Below, in pieces: positions 24,153 to 32,977 of a DNA stretch of 42,136 nt. The position numbers were made by a program, and so were the translations under genes. The notes under the pieces are model-generated. The model saw only the letters and a list, made by a program, of their open reading frames with translations. It had not been told where the DNA came from and did not search any database. Source of the DNA: JBGCDD01 sp045105075 (GTDB lineage: Bacteria > Pseudomonadota > Alphaproteobacteria > Rhodobacterales > Rhodobacteraceae); contig JBGCDD010000106.1 of the NCBI GenBank assembly GCA_045105075.1, forward strand, positions 1 through 42,136, given 5' to 3'. Position 1 is the first letter of the stretch, and each line of letters opens with the position of its first letter.

Positions 24153-24479
24153 ATGCACGCCTCAATTCAAAACCTCGGCTGGCAGATCAAAAAGCGCCTG
24201 GATCACGCAAGGATGATGCTTTGGCCAAAGCTATCGGAACCCGAAATTGACCGCAAATTCGTCGTCTCGGACGCTGTCGTTACACTTGGCTATGATCCAG
24301 AGCGGCGATGCTTGCAGGTCGAATATTTCAGTGGGCATCTGTACCGCATCGATGGCATCTCGGCCGAAAAGTACAGGCATTTATGTGACGCCAAGACATT
24401 CGATCACACATTTCAACACCAGATCTGTTCTTGCCACAAGATGACACGCATTGGCTCGTTACGACCGGCGTTCCGGTAG
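24153..24479 (+). CDS. Small KTSC-like domain protein
   Basis: About 108 aa. The C-terminal half (VVTLGYDPERRCLQVEYFSG, then HLYRIDGISAEKYRHLCDAK and TFDHTFQHQI) fits the KTSC-domain pattern of a strand pair plus 'Y..v....y..l..A...g..f...I', a small domain of unknown function. The final part has Cys and His residues (ICSCHKM). GAAGGG at 24138-24143 supports ATG 24153; ATG 24144 is too close to it. It follows fpr by nearly 200 bp and is probably independent. Confidence 0.55.
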   Translation: MHASIQNLGWQIKKRLDHARMMLWPKLSEPEIDRKFVVSDAVVTLGYDPERRCLQVEYFSGHLYRIDGISAEKYRHLCDAKTFDHTFQHQICSCHKMTRIGSLRPAFR

Positions 24480-24943
24480 GGTGTCTGTTTTGTGGGTTTC
24501 TGTGCCTGCCCTTCGGCGTTCGTTTTTCCATTTAAAAACCGATGCTTAATGCACATCTTTGGCGAACCACGCGCGGACCAGGAAACCTTTTTGCACTCGG
24601 GATGCTCTGGGCACTTACGCTGACAAGGCTATGAATTTCTTGTCTTTTCAAAACGAACTTAGTCGAGACGTTCGGGGGCGGTGACCGATTTTTTGATCTC
24701 CGCATTCGACAATGACCAAAGTCTGAACCTGCGCTCGGGTTTTCAAATCGCCACCCGAAACCAGCAACAGATTTATGGTGATCTGTGGCGGGTAAAACAT
24801 CCAAACCAATGACACCGACCTGAAAGAGACCGCCTCTCATTGCGGTGACTGGAATGGATGCGTGACGTCCACATCAGGCACCGGTTTTGTGCATTGACGC
24901 CGTTTGTATTGTATTTGTCTACAAAACAGATTGGAGAATAATA
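24480..24943. other. Non-coding region before the decayed GntR gene
   Basis: This 464-bp stretch contains open frames on both strands (for example 24532-24840 minus), but none has a recognisable domain or ribosome site. It may be decayed sequence marking the boundary between intact and eroded regions. The final part holds the GntR-type palindrome. Confidence 0.4.
24914..24925. promoter_or_regulatory. Candidate GntR/FadR-type operator
   Basis: TTTGT-CT-ACAAA is a perfect 5+2+5 inverted repeat 18 bp before the GntR start. FCD-type GntR regulators typically bind TTGTnnACAA-like palindromes, so this is a probable autoregulatory site. Its own regulator is now broken. Confidence 0.55.
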
Positions 24944-25666
24944 ATGGCGAAACACAAACAGGCACACTGCGCCGCGGATCTTCGCGCCCGCATATTGACG
25001 CAAGACTTACCTCCGGGTTCGGATTTGGACGAAGCAAGCCTGGCCGAGGAATACGGCATATCCCGCACGCCACTGCGCGAAGTATTGCACCGCTTGGCCG
25101 GTGGCGGCTTTGTGCGGCTTTGTGCGGCTTTGTGCGGCTTGAGGAAAACCGCGGGGCCAAGGTTGAGTCCATGGACTTTTCGACCATGCGTGTCTTTTTC
25201 CAGACCGCGCCGTTGATTTACTGCTCCATCGCGCGTCAGGCGGCCGAAAACCGGTTCACCACAGGTTGCGGACCTCAAGGACATCCAGCGCGGGTTTTCA
25301 CAAGCCGCTCATGCAGCCGAGCCCGCCACAGCAGGTCTGCTAAACCACGACTTCCATGAACAGATCGGTGTAATGGCCCAGACCCCATATCTCATTACAG
25401 GTCTGAAGCGCATTCTGGTTGATCATACACGCCTCAGCCAGACCCTTTTTGCACCGCAGTCAGAGACCGATAAAGCCCGCGTCACGAAAGCGATTGAACA
25501 GCACGATGCGATGATTTTGGCGATCGAAGCGGGTGAGCCAACGCTGGCGACCGACCTCACGCTTCAGCATTGGGATTTGTCGCGCGATCAGTTGGAAAAA
25601 TATGTCCGTCCTGATCCCCTCCCGTTGGATGTGATCTCAATGAAAGATCGACGCAATGCGATTTGA
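24944..25666 (+). pseudogene. GntR-family (FadR/FCD) regulator, frameshifted
   Basis: The N-terminal winged helix is intact (DLRARILTQDLPPGSDLDEA, then SLAEEYGISRTPLREVLHRLAGGGFVRL). A 10-bp unit TGTGCGGCTT is then present three times (25111-25140), and two extra copies shift the frame by 20. The expected continuation EENRGAKVESMDFSTMRVFF is read in another frame. A second +1 shift at the doubled T near 25255 breaks the FCD domain, whose remainder (from QVADLKDIQRGF) is open to 25666. The start at 24944 has GGAG upstream. The last codons overlap the DapA-like gene start. It would have controlled the catabolic cluster downstream. Confidence 0.85.
25104..25140 (+). repeat. 10-bp tandem repeat causing a frameshift
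   Basis: The unit TGTGCGGCTT is perfect in three copies at 25111-25140 and preceded by a partial copy GCGGCTT. Removing two units restores the normal GntR reading frame, so it is a slippage expansion. Confidence 0.9.
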
Positions 25667-26564
25667 AGGCATCTACACGCCGATTGTCACGCCCTAACAC
25701 GATGGTTTTTCGTGCAACACAGACGCTTTGGCGCAAACCGTTGAGCATCTGATTGCCGCAGGCGTAAATGGCGTTATCGTGGCCGGATCGACTGGCGAAT
25801 GTTACGCCCAAACCGAAGCGGAACGCATTTGGATGATGAACCATTGCGCCACGCTGACCGCCGGGCGCGTGCCGATGATTGTCGGCACCGGCGCCATTCG
25901 CACCGAAGATAGCATCACCTTCGCACAGGAAGCCAAGAAAGCGGGGGCCGACGCGTGGTTGATCTCCACTCCGTCCTATGCCGACCCGACCGGGCGCGAA
26001 ATTGCGCTGCATGCCTTGGCGATTGACCGTGCGGCGAACCTGCCTGTGATGCTGTACAACTATCCCGGCCGGATGTCGGTGAATATGGACGAAGAAACGC
26101 TTGACCGGTTAGGGCGTTCTCCTAACTTCTGCGCGATCAAGGAAAGCTCGGGCGACATCAACCGCGTGCATATGCTCGCGCGTGACTATCCCCACATCGC
26201 ATTGTCGTGTGGGATGGACGACCAGGCGCTTGAAGTCTTTGCATGGGGCGCGCGCTCATGGGTGTGTGCGAGGTCCAACTTTGCGCCCGAAGCCCACATT
26301 GCACTCTATCGGGCCTGCGCCGTTGAGGGTGATTTCACCAAAGGCCGTGCGATCATGTCGGCGATGCTGCTGCTGATGAGCGTGCTGGAGCAGGGCGGGA
26401 CATTTGTGCAGTGCATCAAATACGGTCTGACGCTGCGCGGCATCGATGCAGGGCTGCCACGCAAGCCACTGCAACCGCTCAACAAGGACGACAAACGCCA
26501 ATTGGCCCAAGTGATCCGCACCATGACCACCACCATTTCCACGATCACCGGAGAGGCAATATGA
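25656..26564 (+). pseudogene. DapA-family aldolase/synthase with a premature stop
   Basis: The family start MRFEGIYTPIVTP is at 25656, but codon 14 is TAA (25695-25697) before HDGFSCNTDALAQTVEHLIA. The rest is open and well conserved: GVIVAGSTGECYAQTEAER, PVMLYNYPGRM with the catalytic Tyr, and Schiff-base Lys in FCAIKESSGDINR. Re-initiation at TTG 25728 is possible but would remove the first strand of the TIM barrel. Members catalyse retro-aldol or dehydration steps on 2-keto acids, for example in hydroxyproline or sugar-acid breakdown. It overlaps the aldehyde dehydrogenase start by ATGA. Confidence 0.82.
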
Positions 26565-27325
26565 GCGATCTTTTGACCCATGCCGAAAACCAAGCGATTG
26601 CTCAAGACCTCGACCTGCCGCGCACCGCCTTTATCGACGGCAAATACCGCGCGGGCAACGGTGCAAAATTCGCGACGCTGAATCCGGCATCGGGCGACGA
26701 CGCGATTTCGATGATTGTGCGGGAACCCATCGATGTGGTCGGCGCAGTCTTGCCGTGGAATTTCCCGTTGATGATGCTGGCCTGGAAAATCGGCCCGGCG
26801 CTGGCGGCGGGGTGTTCGGTGATTGTGAAACCGGCAGAGCAAACCTCGATGACGGCCTTGCGGATTGCAGCACTGGCCCATGAGGCGGGCCTGCCGCGCG
26901 GCGTGTTGCAGGTTTTGCCGGGCGACGGGCCATCTGTGGGCGAGCCTTTGGACCTGCACATGGATGTGGACAAGGGCAACGGTCCTTTTATCGCACCGGT
27001 GATTTACGACGTGGGAAAAGAAGACCCAAAAGCCCGTGACGAGATCTTCGGCCCGGTTTTGGCCGTCATCAAAGTGGCCACCAATGATGAGGCTGTCGCG
27101 GTTGCCAATCAGACCGACTATGGGCTGGCCGCATCGGTTTTTACCGCCAATACCCGCAACGCCATCCGCGCGGCCCGCGACATTCGCGCAGGCACAGTGA
27201 CGGTGAACCGCTACGGCGAGGGCGACATCGCGACCCCGTTTGGCGGCTACAAACAGTCCGGATTTGGCGGGCGCGACAACGGTGTGCATGCCCATGATCA
27301 ATTCACTGAACTCAAAACCATCTGA
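26561..27325 (+). pseudogene. Aldehyde dehydrogenase with two internal in-frame deletions
   Basis: The frame is open for 254 aa but the family norm is about 490. Joined pieces are the N-terminus (AFIDGKYRAGNGAKFATLNPASG), the cofactor-binding part (VGAVLPWNFPLMMLAWKIGPALAAG) with VIVKPAEQT, and the C-terminus (EIFGPVLAVI, GGYKQSGFGGRDNGVHA). About 95 residues are missing after SGDD. A second gap after LDLHMDVDK removes the region holding the catalytic Glu and Cys. The protein cannot be an active dehydrogenase even though no stop interrupts it. The gene is coupled to the DapA-like gene. Confidence 0.85.
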
Positions 27326-27362
27326 ATTGATCTGAGCGATCCGTCTGAGGGGGCAATGTCGG

Positions 27363-28921
27363 ATGAGTGTTGACGCCGTCGGAAAGACCCGCCGCGGACG
27401 CGGTGCGCGCAAAGCTGTGCGTCTGAAGCGCGATGTCACGATGTTGCCTGCGCTCAAACGCGGGATCCCCCTGACCGAGCCAATGAGCCGCGAACAGGTC
27501 GAAAAGATCGACAATGCCTCGCTTGCTATCCTGGAAGACGTTGGCGTCGTTTTCCGCGACCCGATCGCATTGGCAGACTGGAAGCGGGCGGGCGCAGATG
27601 TGCGCGGTGAAACCGTGCATCTCGAGCGTGGTTTGGTGCGCGAACTGATCAAGACAATTCCAGCCAGCTTTACCTAAACGGCGCGCAATCGGGCCAACAA
27701 CCTGCCATTTGGCAACGACCGTTTGATCTTTGTGCCGATGACGGGGGCGCCTTATCTTCGCGATCTTGACGATGTGCGGCGCAACCCGACGATGGAGGAT
27801 CTCAACAACTTCCACAAACTCAGCCACATGCTGCCCGCCCTTCATTCTTCGGCGCATCACATCGTGGAACCTTATGATCATCCAATCATCCAATCAGCCA
27901 TCGGCATCTGCGGATCACCTACTCGTCGATGAAATACTCTGACAAAACGTTCAAGGGCATGACCACGAGCCCCAGGAATGCAGAAGATGTCATGGACATG
28001 TGCGCGATCCTGTTTGGCACCGAATTCATGATGACCAATCCGGTCGTGACCGGCAATTGCAACGGGGACTCACCGCTGGTCTGGGATGAGACCATGCTGG
28101 GCGCAATGCGCGCCTTTGCGAAATACAAGCAGCCGGTGCTGTGCTCTCCATTTGGTCTGGGCGGCGCGAATACCCCTGCGGGCGTGGCTCCGACGGTTGC
28201 GCAGTTGAATGCCGAAGCGCTGAGCGGATTGGCCTACACGCAAGTCATCCAAAAGGGCGCGCCTGCGATCTATGGCCACGACCTGTCTACGGTGTCGATG
28301 CGATCCGGGGCGCCCATGGCAGGCACGCCCGAAATCAGCCTGATGAACATGATGATCGGACAAATGGCGCGCCACTATGATGTGCCCTGGCGGACCTCGA
28401 ACACTTTGGGCGGTGCCAAACCCTTTGACGCGCAGGCCGGATATGAAAGCGCCAGCACAATGATGGCTGTGTTGATGTCGGGTGCCAATGACAGGTGGCA
28501 TTCCGCAGGATGGAACGAGGCAGGCATGCAGTGTTCGATGGCCAAATTTGGGCTCGACGCCGAGCAATGTACGATGGGTCACCGGATGGTGTCGGGGATC
28601 AAATGGGATGACTTTGACGAAGCTCTGCAAGCGGTCCGGGACGTCGGGCCCGGTGGGCCCTATTTGGGGCACCCGCACACCTTGGAGAACTTCCAACAGG
28701 CCTTTTTCATGCCCGAAATGTTCGACAACAACTCGATCGAGCAATGGCAGGCTGATGGTGCGGTTTAGATCAACGAACGCGCGTTGACCCGTGTGCGTGA
28801 CTTGCTGAACGACTATGAGAAACCAAAACTTGACGTCGCTTTGGACGAAGAGCTGCTTGACGACATCGCGCGGCGCGAGCGTGAAATCCCAGCGGCTGAC
28901 GCCCTGAATCAGGATCATTGA
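27363..28921 (+). pseudogene. MttB-family (trimethylamine/betaine methyltransferase-like) protein, degraded
   Basis: Pieces of a corrinoid-dependent methyltransferase of the MttB superfamily lie in order. The start is MSVDAVGKTRRGRGARKAVR. A TAA follows at 27675-27677 (IPASFT-stop-TARNR). An 8-bp tandem duplication at 27881-27896 then shifts the frame. Next comes a long conserved part (FGTEFMMTNPVVTGNCNGDSP, VLCSPFGLGGANTPAGVAP), then TAG at 28766-28768 and a conserved tail INERALTRVRDLLNDYEKPK to 28921. Removing one 8-bp copy restores PYDHPISHRHLRITYSS. The family includes glycine betaine and other quaternary-amine demethylases. It belonged to the same catabolic operon. Confidence 0.85.
27881..27896 (+). 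repeat. 8-bp tandem duplication causing a frameshift
   Basis: TCCAATCA occurs twice in direct succession inside the MttB-family pseudogene. Deleting one copy rejoins the two reading frames, so this is a slippage lesion. Confidence 0.88.
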
Positions 28922-28922
28922 C

Positions 28923-30070
28923 ATGAGCCGGATCGAGGTCAGCAAACTTCCAATAGACCCGGGCGCAACTCGGGCTTCATGATTGATCTGCCGCATGATT
29001 TGTCCTCGTCAGATTATGGCGGGGCCTTGGAACACGACAAAACCCTGACCTCCGACAATCGCCATGCCATCGACTTTGCCGCCGAGATGGCCGCCGAGTT
29101 TGGCCTAGGCGAGAGTGTGTTTTCGCGCTCTGGCAAAATCAATGGTCCGGCCACAAAAAAGGGCGATGCGCACAATCACGACTGTGCCGCCCATCTGAGC
29201 GCTATGGGCGAGGCCTTTGAAATGCTGGACGCCTCGGCAATGAAAGCTTTGACCGGCACCATATACTATCGCAGTGGTTTGATCATTGCGGGCACGGCGA
29301 TGATACAGCCCGCAGCCTTTGTACGCGGCGTGGCCAGCGGTCTGTCGACCAACCGGGTGCAGATTTTTGAGAATAGCCCGGTAACGTCCCTGACAAAAAC
29401 CGCCACTTGGACAGCGACGACACCGTCTGGCCGTGTGGATGCGCCCAAAGTCATTTTGGCCGTGAAGGGCCACCTCAACAGCTTTGGCTCTCTGAAAAAC
29501 CAGTTGATGCACGTTTTTACCTATGCGTCGATGACGCGCCCGCTTGGCGCGACTGAAATGGCCCGACTGGGTGGCGCGCGTGTTTGGGGCATCACGCCGG
29601 CCGATCCGATGGGGACAACTGTCCGGCAGATAACGTGTCCGGGCGGCGACCGTATCATTGTGCGGAATCGCTTTACCTTTGATCCAAGTATGGAGGTGAA
29701 TGACAGGCGGATCGCCACAGTGGCCCGCAATCACGACAATGCCTTCGCGGCACGATTTCCAATGCTCGGGGAGGTGGACATGACACATCGTTGGGGCGGG
29801 CGACGTTGCCTGAGCCGCACCAACGTCAGTGTCGTGCGGGAATTGGAACCCGGGCTCTTTTCGGCGTTTTGTCAAAACGGGCTGGGCACCACGCGCGGAA
29901 CGCTGCCCTACAAACTGGCGGCTGAATTGGCGACAAATACCCAATCAGAACGGCTTGATCGGGCGCTTGACGCGCCGCAGCCAACCAAACTTCGCCCCGG
30001 AATTATCTCGAGACCCGGTGCCACGGCGCTGCTCAAATGGCAGGAATTCAAAGCAGGCGCAGAACTGTAA
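28923..30070 (+). pseudogene. FAD-dependent amine/amino-acid oxidoreductase (DAO family) lacking its FAD domain
   Basis: The normal N-terminus MSRIEVSKLPIDPG starts at 28923. A deletion then joins it out of frame to RNSGFMIDLPHDLSSSDYGG, so roughly 60 codons including the GxGxxG FAD-binding motif are gone. From 28979 the frame is open to 30070 with the substrate-binding and C-terminal parts (VILAVKGHLNSFG, MTHRWGGRRCLSRTNVSVVRELEPG, GLGTTRGTLPYKLAAELA). The start is one base after the MttB-family tail stop, so it was the last gene of that cluster. Without the Rossmann motif it cannot bind FAD normally. Confidence 0.82.
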
Positions 30071-30406
30071 ATCCAGCGACGCCCAGACAGACCAATCCCT
30101 GTAATAGCGCTCAAACACACAGCGTTTTACTGCGACAGGTCGATTGTGGACCAAATGCAGCAGCCATTCCGCCAAAGCGACAGGGGCAGTGAAAGCCCCC
30201 GTCATGGAGTGATTGCTTTAACCTGCCAGAACAAATGACCTTGGTTGTCGATTTCCACGATACCCCCAAAGGCCGAAAATAGGCTCATGCGTGGCTTTGG
30301 GTTGGATACACCCGACCACAAAGGCGCAGAATCGGTGGATCATCGGTCAAGTTTCTTCCAATTCTCGCACCTGCGCACAACCGTCATGCGCAACGTGGCG
30401 ATGTCG
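30071..30406. other. Non-coding region after the catabolic cluster
   Basis: This 336-bp stretch has no supported gene. Short open frames exist on both strands without ribosome sites or recognisable domains. It may be further decayed sequence between the plus-strand pseudogenes and the minus-strand cupin gene. Confidence 0.4.
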
Positions 30407-30769
30407 TCAATCTTGGGCTGGCACAGATACGATGACCCATTGTTTCTTGACATAGTCCTTGACCGTCCAAACCGGTTGCAACCCATTGTCCATGACAAAA
30501 CCGTCTCCCGCGCTGACCTCGAATTCATCGCCGTCCTGTGTGCGGATGGTCGCGCCACCTTCCAAAATGTGGCAATATTCGATCTGGTTGTTTTGGGGTC
30601 CGCGAAACACGCCGGCTGTGCTTTGCCAGACACCGGCGCGCACAGCGTCGCCGGCGCCTTTGAAATGAACCCAGACCGTGTGCTCGGGTGTGCCGGACAC
30701 AGTTACGCCAGAGGTATCCTGCACCACTGCCTCGGGCGACTGGTCAGAGAATTTAGTCAGTTTTGTCAT
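30407..30769 (-). CDS. Cupin-domain protein
   Basis: This small protein of 120 aa folds as a single cupin barrel. The metal-box-like strands are IEYCHILEGGATIRTQDGDEFEVSAGDGFVMDNGLQPVW, related to DUF861/EutQ-type cupins. The ATG at 30769 has AGGA upstream; the open frame to 30820 is an extension. It lies 34 nt after the FAD oxidoreductase gene on the same strand. Such cupins often accompany amine or amino-acid oxidation genes. Both genes are intact in a region otherwise full of pseudogenes. Confidence 0.82.
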   Translation of the reverse strand: MTKLTKFSDQSPEAVVQDTSGVTVSGTPEHTVWVHFKGAGDAVRAGVWQSTAGVFRGPQNNQIEYCHILEGGATIRTQDGDEFEVSAGDGFVMDNGLQPVWTVKDYVKKQWVIVSVPAQD

Positions 30770-30803
30770 GATCGTTCCTGTCTCAAGTCTTGCAGAAATG
30801 CGG

Positions 30804-32096
30804 TTATGCGCCGTTGACAAGCGTATCCAGCTTGTCCTTGAGCGTCATTGCCGGTGCGCCCAAAGGGATCAGCCGACGGGTTATGCCGTGAAAAGGAATG
30901 GGCGTGACAGGCAGGATCGGAAACGGCAGATCCTTCGTGTCTCGGCCCAGCAATTTGCCCGACAAGGCCCGCCCCATGACCGAGGTCATCGCGATACCGC
31001 GCCCGCTGAACCCGATGCCAGCCAAGACACCGGGGGCGGGTTCGTGCAGATGTGGCATCATTTCGGGCGTGACAGCGATGCGTCCGGCCCATTTGCGCTC
31101 AATTTCGATATTGGCGATCTGCGGGAACACGGTTTTCAAACCAGTGCGCAAACGCCTGTATCCGCCCAAAGTATCAACGGAATCGTTACTGCCGACGCAG
31201 CCAAAGATCAGGCGGTGATCGCGGTCGTAGCGCGCATAGTAGATTGCCAAACGTGAATCCGAGATGGTGACCGAGCCCGGCAACACGGTTTTGCGTTCTT
31301 CCTCGTTTAAGGGTCTTGTCGCGATCGACACGCTGACCAAAGGATGAAAGGTCTTTTTCATGCCGGGCCATACACCGTTTGTATAGGCATTGGTGGTCAG
31401 AACCACAGTCTCGGCGGTGATTTGACCGTTGGGCAGTGTCGCACGCCACTTGCCATCAGCGCGTTCAAGCTTTTCGACCGGAGCGTTGCGAAACAATTGC
31501 GCCCCGCGTGCAACTGCTGCCGACGCATAGCCCCGGGTCAAGGACAGCGGGTGCACGTGGCCCCCCGCCGCGTGTTTGAGCGCCCAGCGATATGCCGGCG
31601 ATCCGCTTGCCTGTTCGACCTGACCACCTTCTATTTCGGTTATGTCTGCGCCCGCTTCTGACCAGGCATTGCCCAACGCCCGCATATTTTTGATCGCTTT
31701 GCGTGAGTGGGCGGCTTGCACCCAGCCCGCCTGAACCGCGTCGCAATCGACGCCGTATTTTGAAATGTCTGCAAACAAGTCATCCGCTGCGCTGAGCGTT
31801 GCGCGCACAAGGTTTTCGCCGTGAACTTGCCCCAACACGCGGCACAGATCTTCGGGCGTTTTGCGCCAAATCGGGTTGCATTGCCCTCCGCTTCGTCCAG
31901 ACGCGCCCCAGCCGATGTCTTTGCTGTCAACAACCGCCACAGAGACATTGGCCTCGGCCAAACCCAATGCCGTTCTGCACCCGGTCAACCCGCCCCCGAC
32001 AACAAGCACGTCAACGTTCAGGGATGCGTCAAGTGTTTGGGTTTCGGGCGGTTTGCAGGCCGTGGTCGTCCAATGGATTTCCTCTTTTGCAGGCAT
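30804..32096 (-). CDS. FAD-dependent oxidoreductase (DAO family, gamma-glutamylputrescine oxidase-like)
   Basis: About 430 aa. The N-terminal FAD motif is VDVLVVGGGLTGCRTALGLAEANVSVAVVD, followed by the DAO-family GWGASGRSGGQCNP. The C-terminal part has WAGRIAVTPEMMPHLHEPAPGVLAGIGFSGRGIAMTS. Relatives such as PuuB oxidise the amine of gamma-glutamyl-putrescine or similar compounds, releasing an aldehyde and hydrogen peroxide. ATG 32096 is preferred over an in-frame TTG at 32114, because a putative promoter overlaps that region. Unlike the other DAO gene nearby it has no lesion. Confidence 0.85.
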   Translation of the reverse strand: MPAKEEIHWTTTACKPPETQTLDASLNVDVLVVGGGLTGCRTALGLAEANVSVAVVDSKDIGWGASGRSGGQCNPIWRKTPEDLCRVLGQVHGENLVRATLSAADDLFADISKYGVDCDAVQAGWVQAAHSRKAIKNMRALGNAWSEAGADITEIEGGQVEQASGSPAYRWALKHAAGGHVHPLSLTRGYASAAVARGAQLFRNAPVEKLERADGKWRATLPNGQITAETVVLTTNAYTNGVWPGMKKTFHPLVSVSIATRPLNEEERKTVLPGSVTISDSRLAIYYARYDRDHRLIFGCVGSNDSVDTLGGYRRLRTGLKTVFPQIANIEIERKWAGRIAVTPEMMPHLHEPAPGVLAGIGFSGRGIAMTSVMGRALSGKLLGRDTKDLPFPILPVTPIPFHGITRRLIPLGAPAMTLKDKLDTLVNGA

Positions 32097-32118
32097 GACC
32101 AGACGTTGCTCCAATTGT

Positions 32119-32146
32119 TTTATAATGCAAAACCAACGTATCGCAA
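32119..32146 (-). promoter_or_regulatory. Candidate promoter of the FAD oxidase/cupin operon
   Basis: On the minus strand TTGCGA (32141-32146) and TATAAA (32119-32124) are 16 bp apart, giving a reasonable sigma-70-like pair. The predicted transcript would start near 32112, only about 16 nt before the ATG. This is a weak prediction from hexamer match alone. Confidence 0.3.
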
Positions 32147-32374
32147 AAAGAAACTACGGGCGAAGTGTTCGTCCGTCAATATGCCTTTGGTACCGGTCTC
32201 AGAACCATCTTGATGTGCTTTGATAGATCCCGCGTTCTCAGAGTTCGCGATCAAACTGCCTTGGGCCCGGCCATAACCAAAGCCGCCTCGCCTCGGTACA
32301 CTTTGATTGCGACAGCGCGTGGAAAAAGATGTTGAATGACGCAATCCCCCAGGAGCCAAAGGCAGGAGCAGCAC

Positions 32375-32929
32375 ATGACAACCCGGATTTCTTCAGCGAT
32401 GGCAAAGGTTGAAAAGGCGCTTGAAGCTGTCGATCAGAGCAGCATCGATGCTGTGTGCCAAAGGATTGCGTCGGCCAAGACCATTGGGATCTATGGCTGC
32501 GGTCGTGAAGGGTACCAGATGCGCGGATTTGCGATGCGGCTTTTTCACCTGGGGCTTAATGTTGGGTATATTGGCGAAACGACAATGCCGGCGTTGGGTC
32601 GCGACGGCCTGTTGTTTGTGTCGTCTGGTCCCGGGGTGCTGGCAACGGTCGATGCGCATAGTCACACGGCCCGCATGGCCGGGGCATCGGTGATCCTGCT
32701 GACGGCGCAACCCAACACCGCGCCGGCCTCAGCTGCCGATCTGGTCCTGTCGGTGCCTGCGCAAACCATGGCAAATGACGGGCAAACCGGCGAAAATGAC
32801 ATTCTGCCTATGGGATCGGTCTATGAGGGCGCGCTGTTCTTTTTGTGCGAATGGATTGTTGCCGATCTGAAATCGGTCACGGGCCAGCAGGCAGAAGCAA
32901 TCCGGGCGCGACATACCAACATGGAATAG
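32375..32929 (+). CDS. SIS-domain protein, 6-phospho-3-hexuloisomerase-like
   Basis: This 184-aa protein is a single sugar-isomerase (SIS) domain. The glycine-rich phosphosugar-binding segment is KTIGIYGCGREGYQMRGFAMRL, followed by GRDGLLFVSSGPG and AHSHTARMAGASVILLTAQP, and it ends with a helical segment (GSVYEGALFFLCEWIVADL). The ATG at 32375 has AGGAG 6 nt upstream. It has no DNA-binding domain, so it is not RpiR-like. It lies next to the polyol-type cluster and may isomerise a phosphorylated hexulose. It is intact. Confidence 0.82.
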   Translation: MTTRISSAMAKVEKALEAVDQSSIDAVCQRIASAKTIGIYGCGREGYQMRGFAMRLFHLGLNVGYIGETTMPALGRDGLLFVSSGPGVLATVDAHSHTARMAGASVILLTAQPNTAPASAADLVLSVPAQTMANDGQTGENDILPMGSVYEGALFFLCEWIVADLKSVTGQQAEAIRARHTNME

Positions 32930-32940
32930 CCGCCGCGTGC

Positions 32941-32977
32941 CATCTGTTGTCAGCCAGAAACTGGCCTAAGACAGATG
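32941..32977. terminator. Hairpin between convergent genes
   Basis: CATCTGT (32941-32947) pairs with ACAGATG (32971-32977), and inside it GCCAG (32953-32957) pairs with CTGGC (32961-32965) around AAA. It lies between the SIS gene stop and the GatZ-like stop and overlaps the latter. A bidirectional terminator is likely; a T run is missing. Confidence 0.45.
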
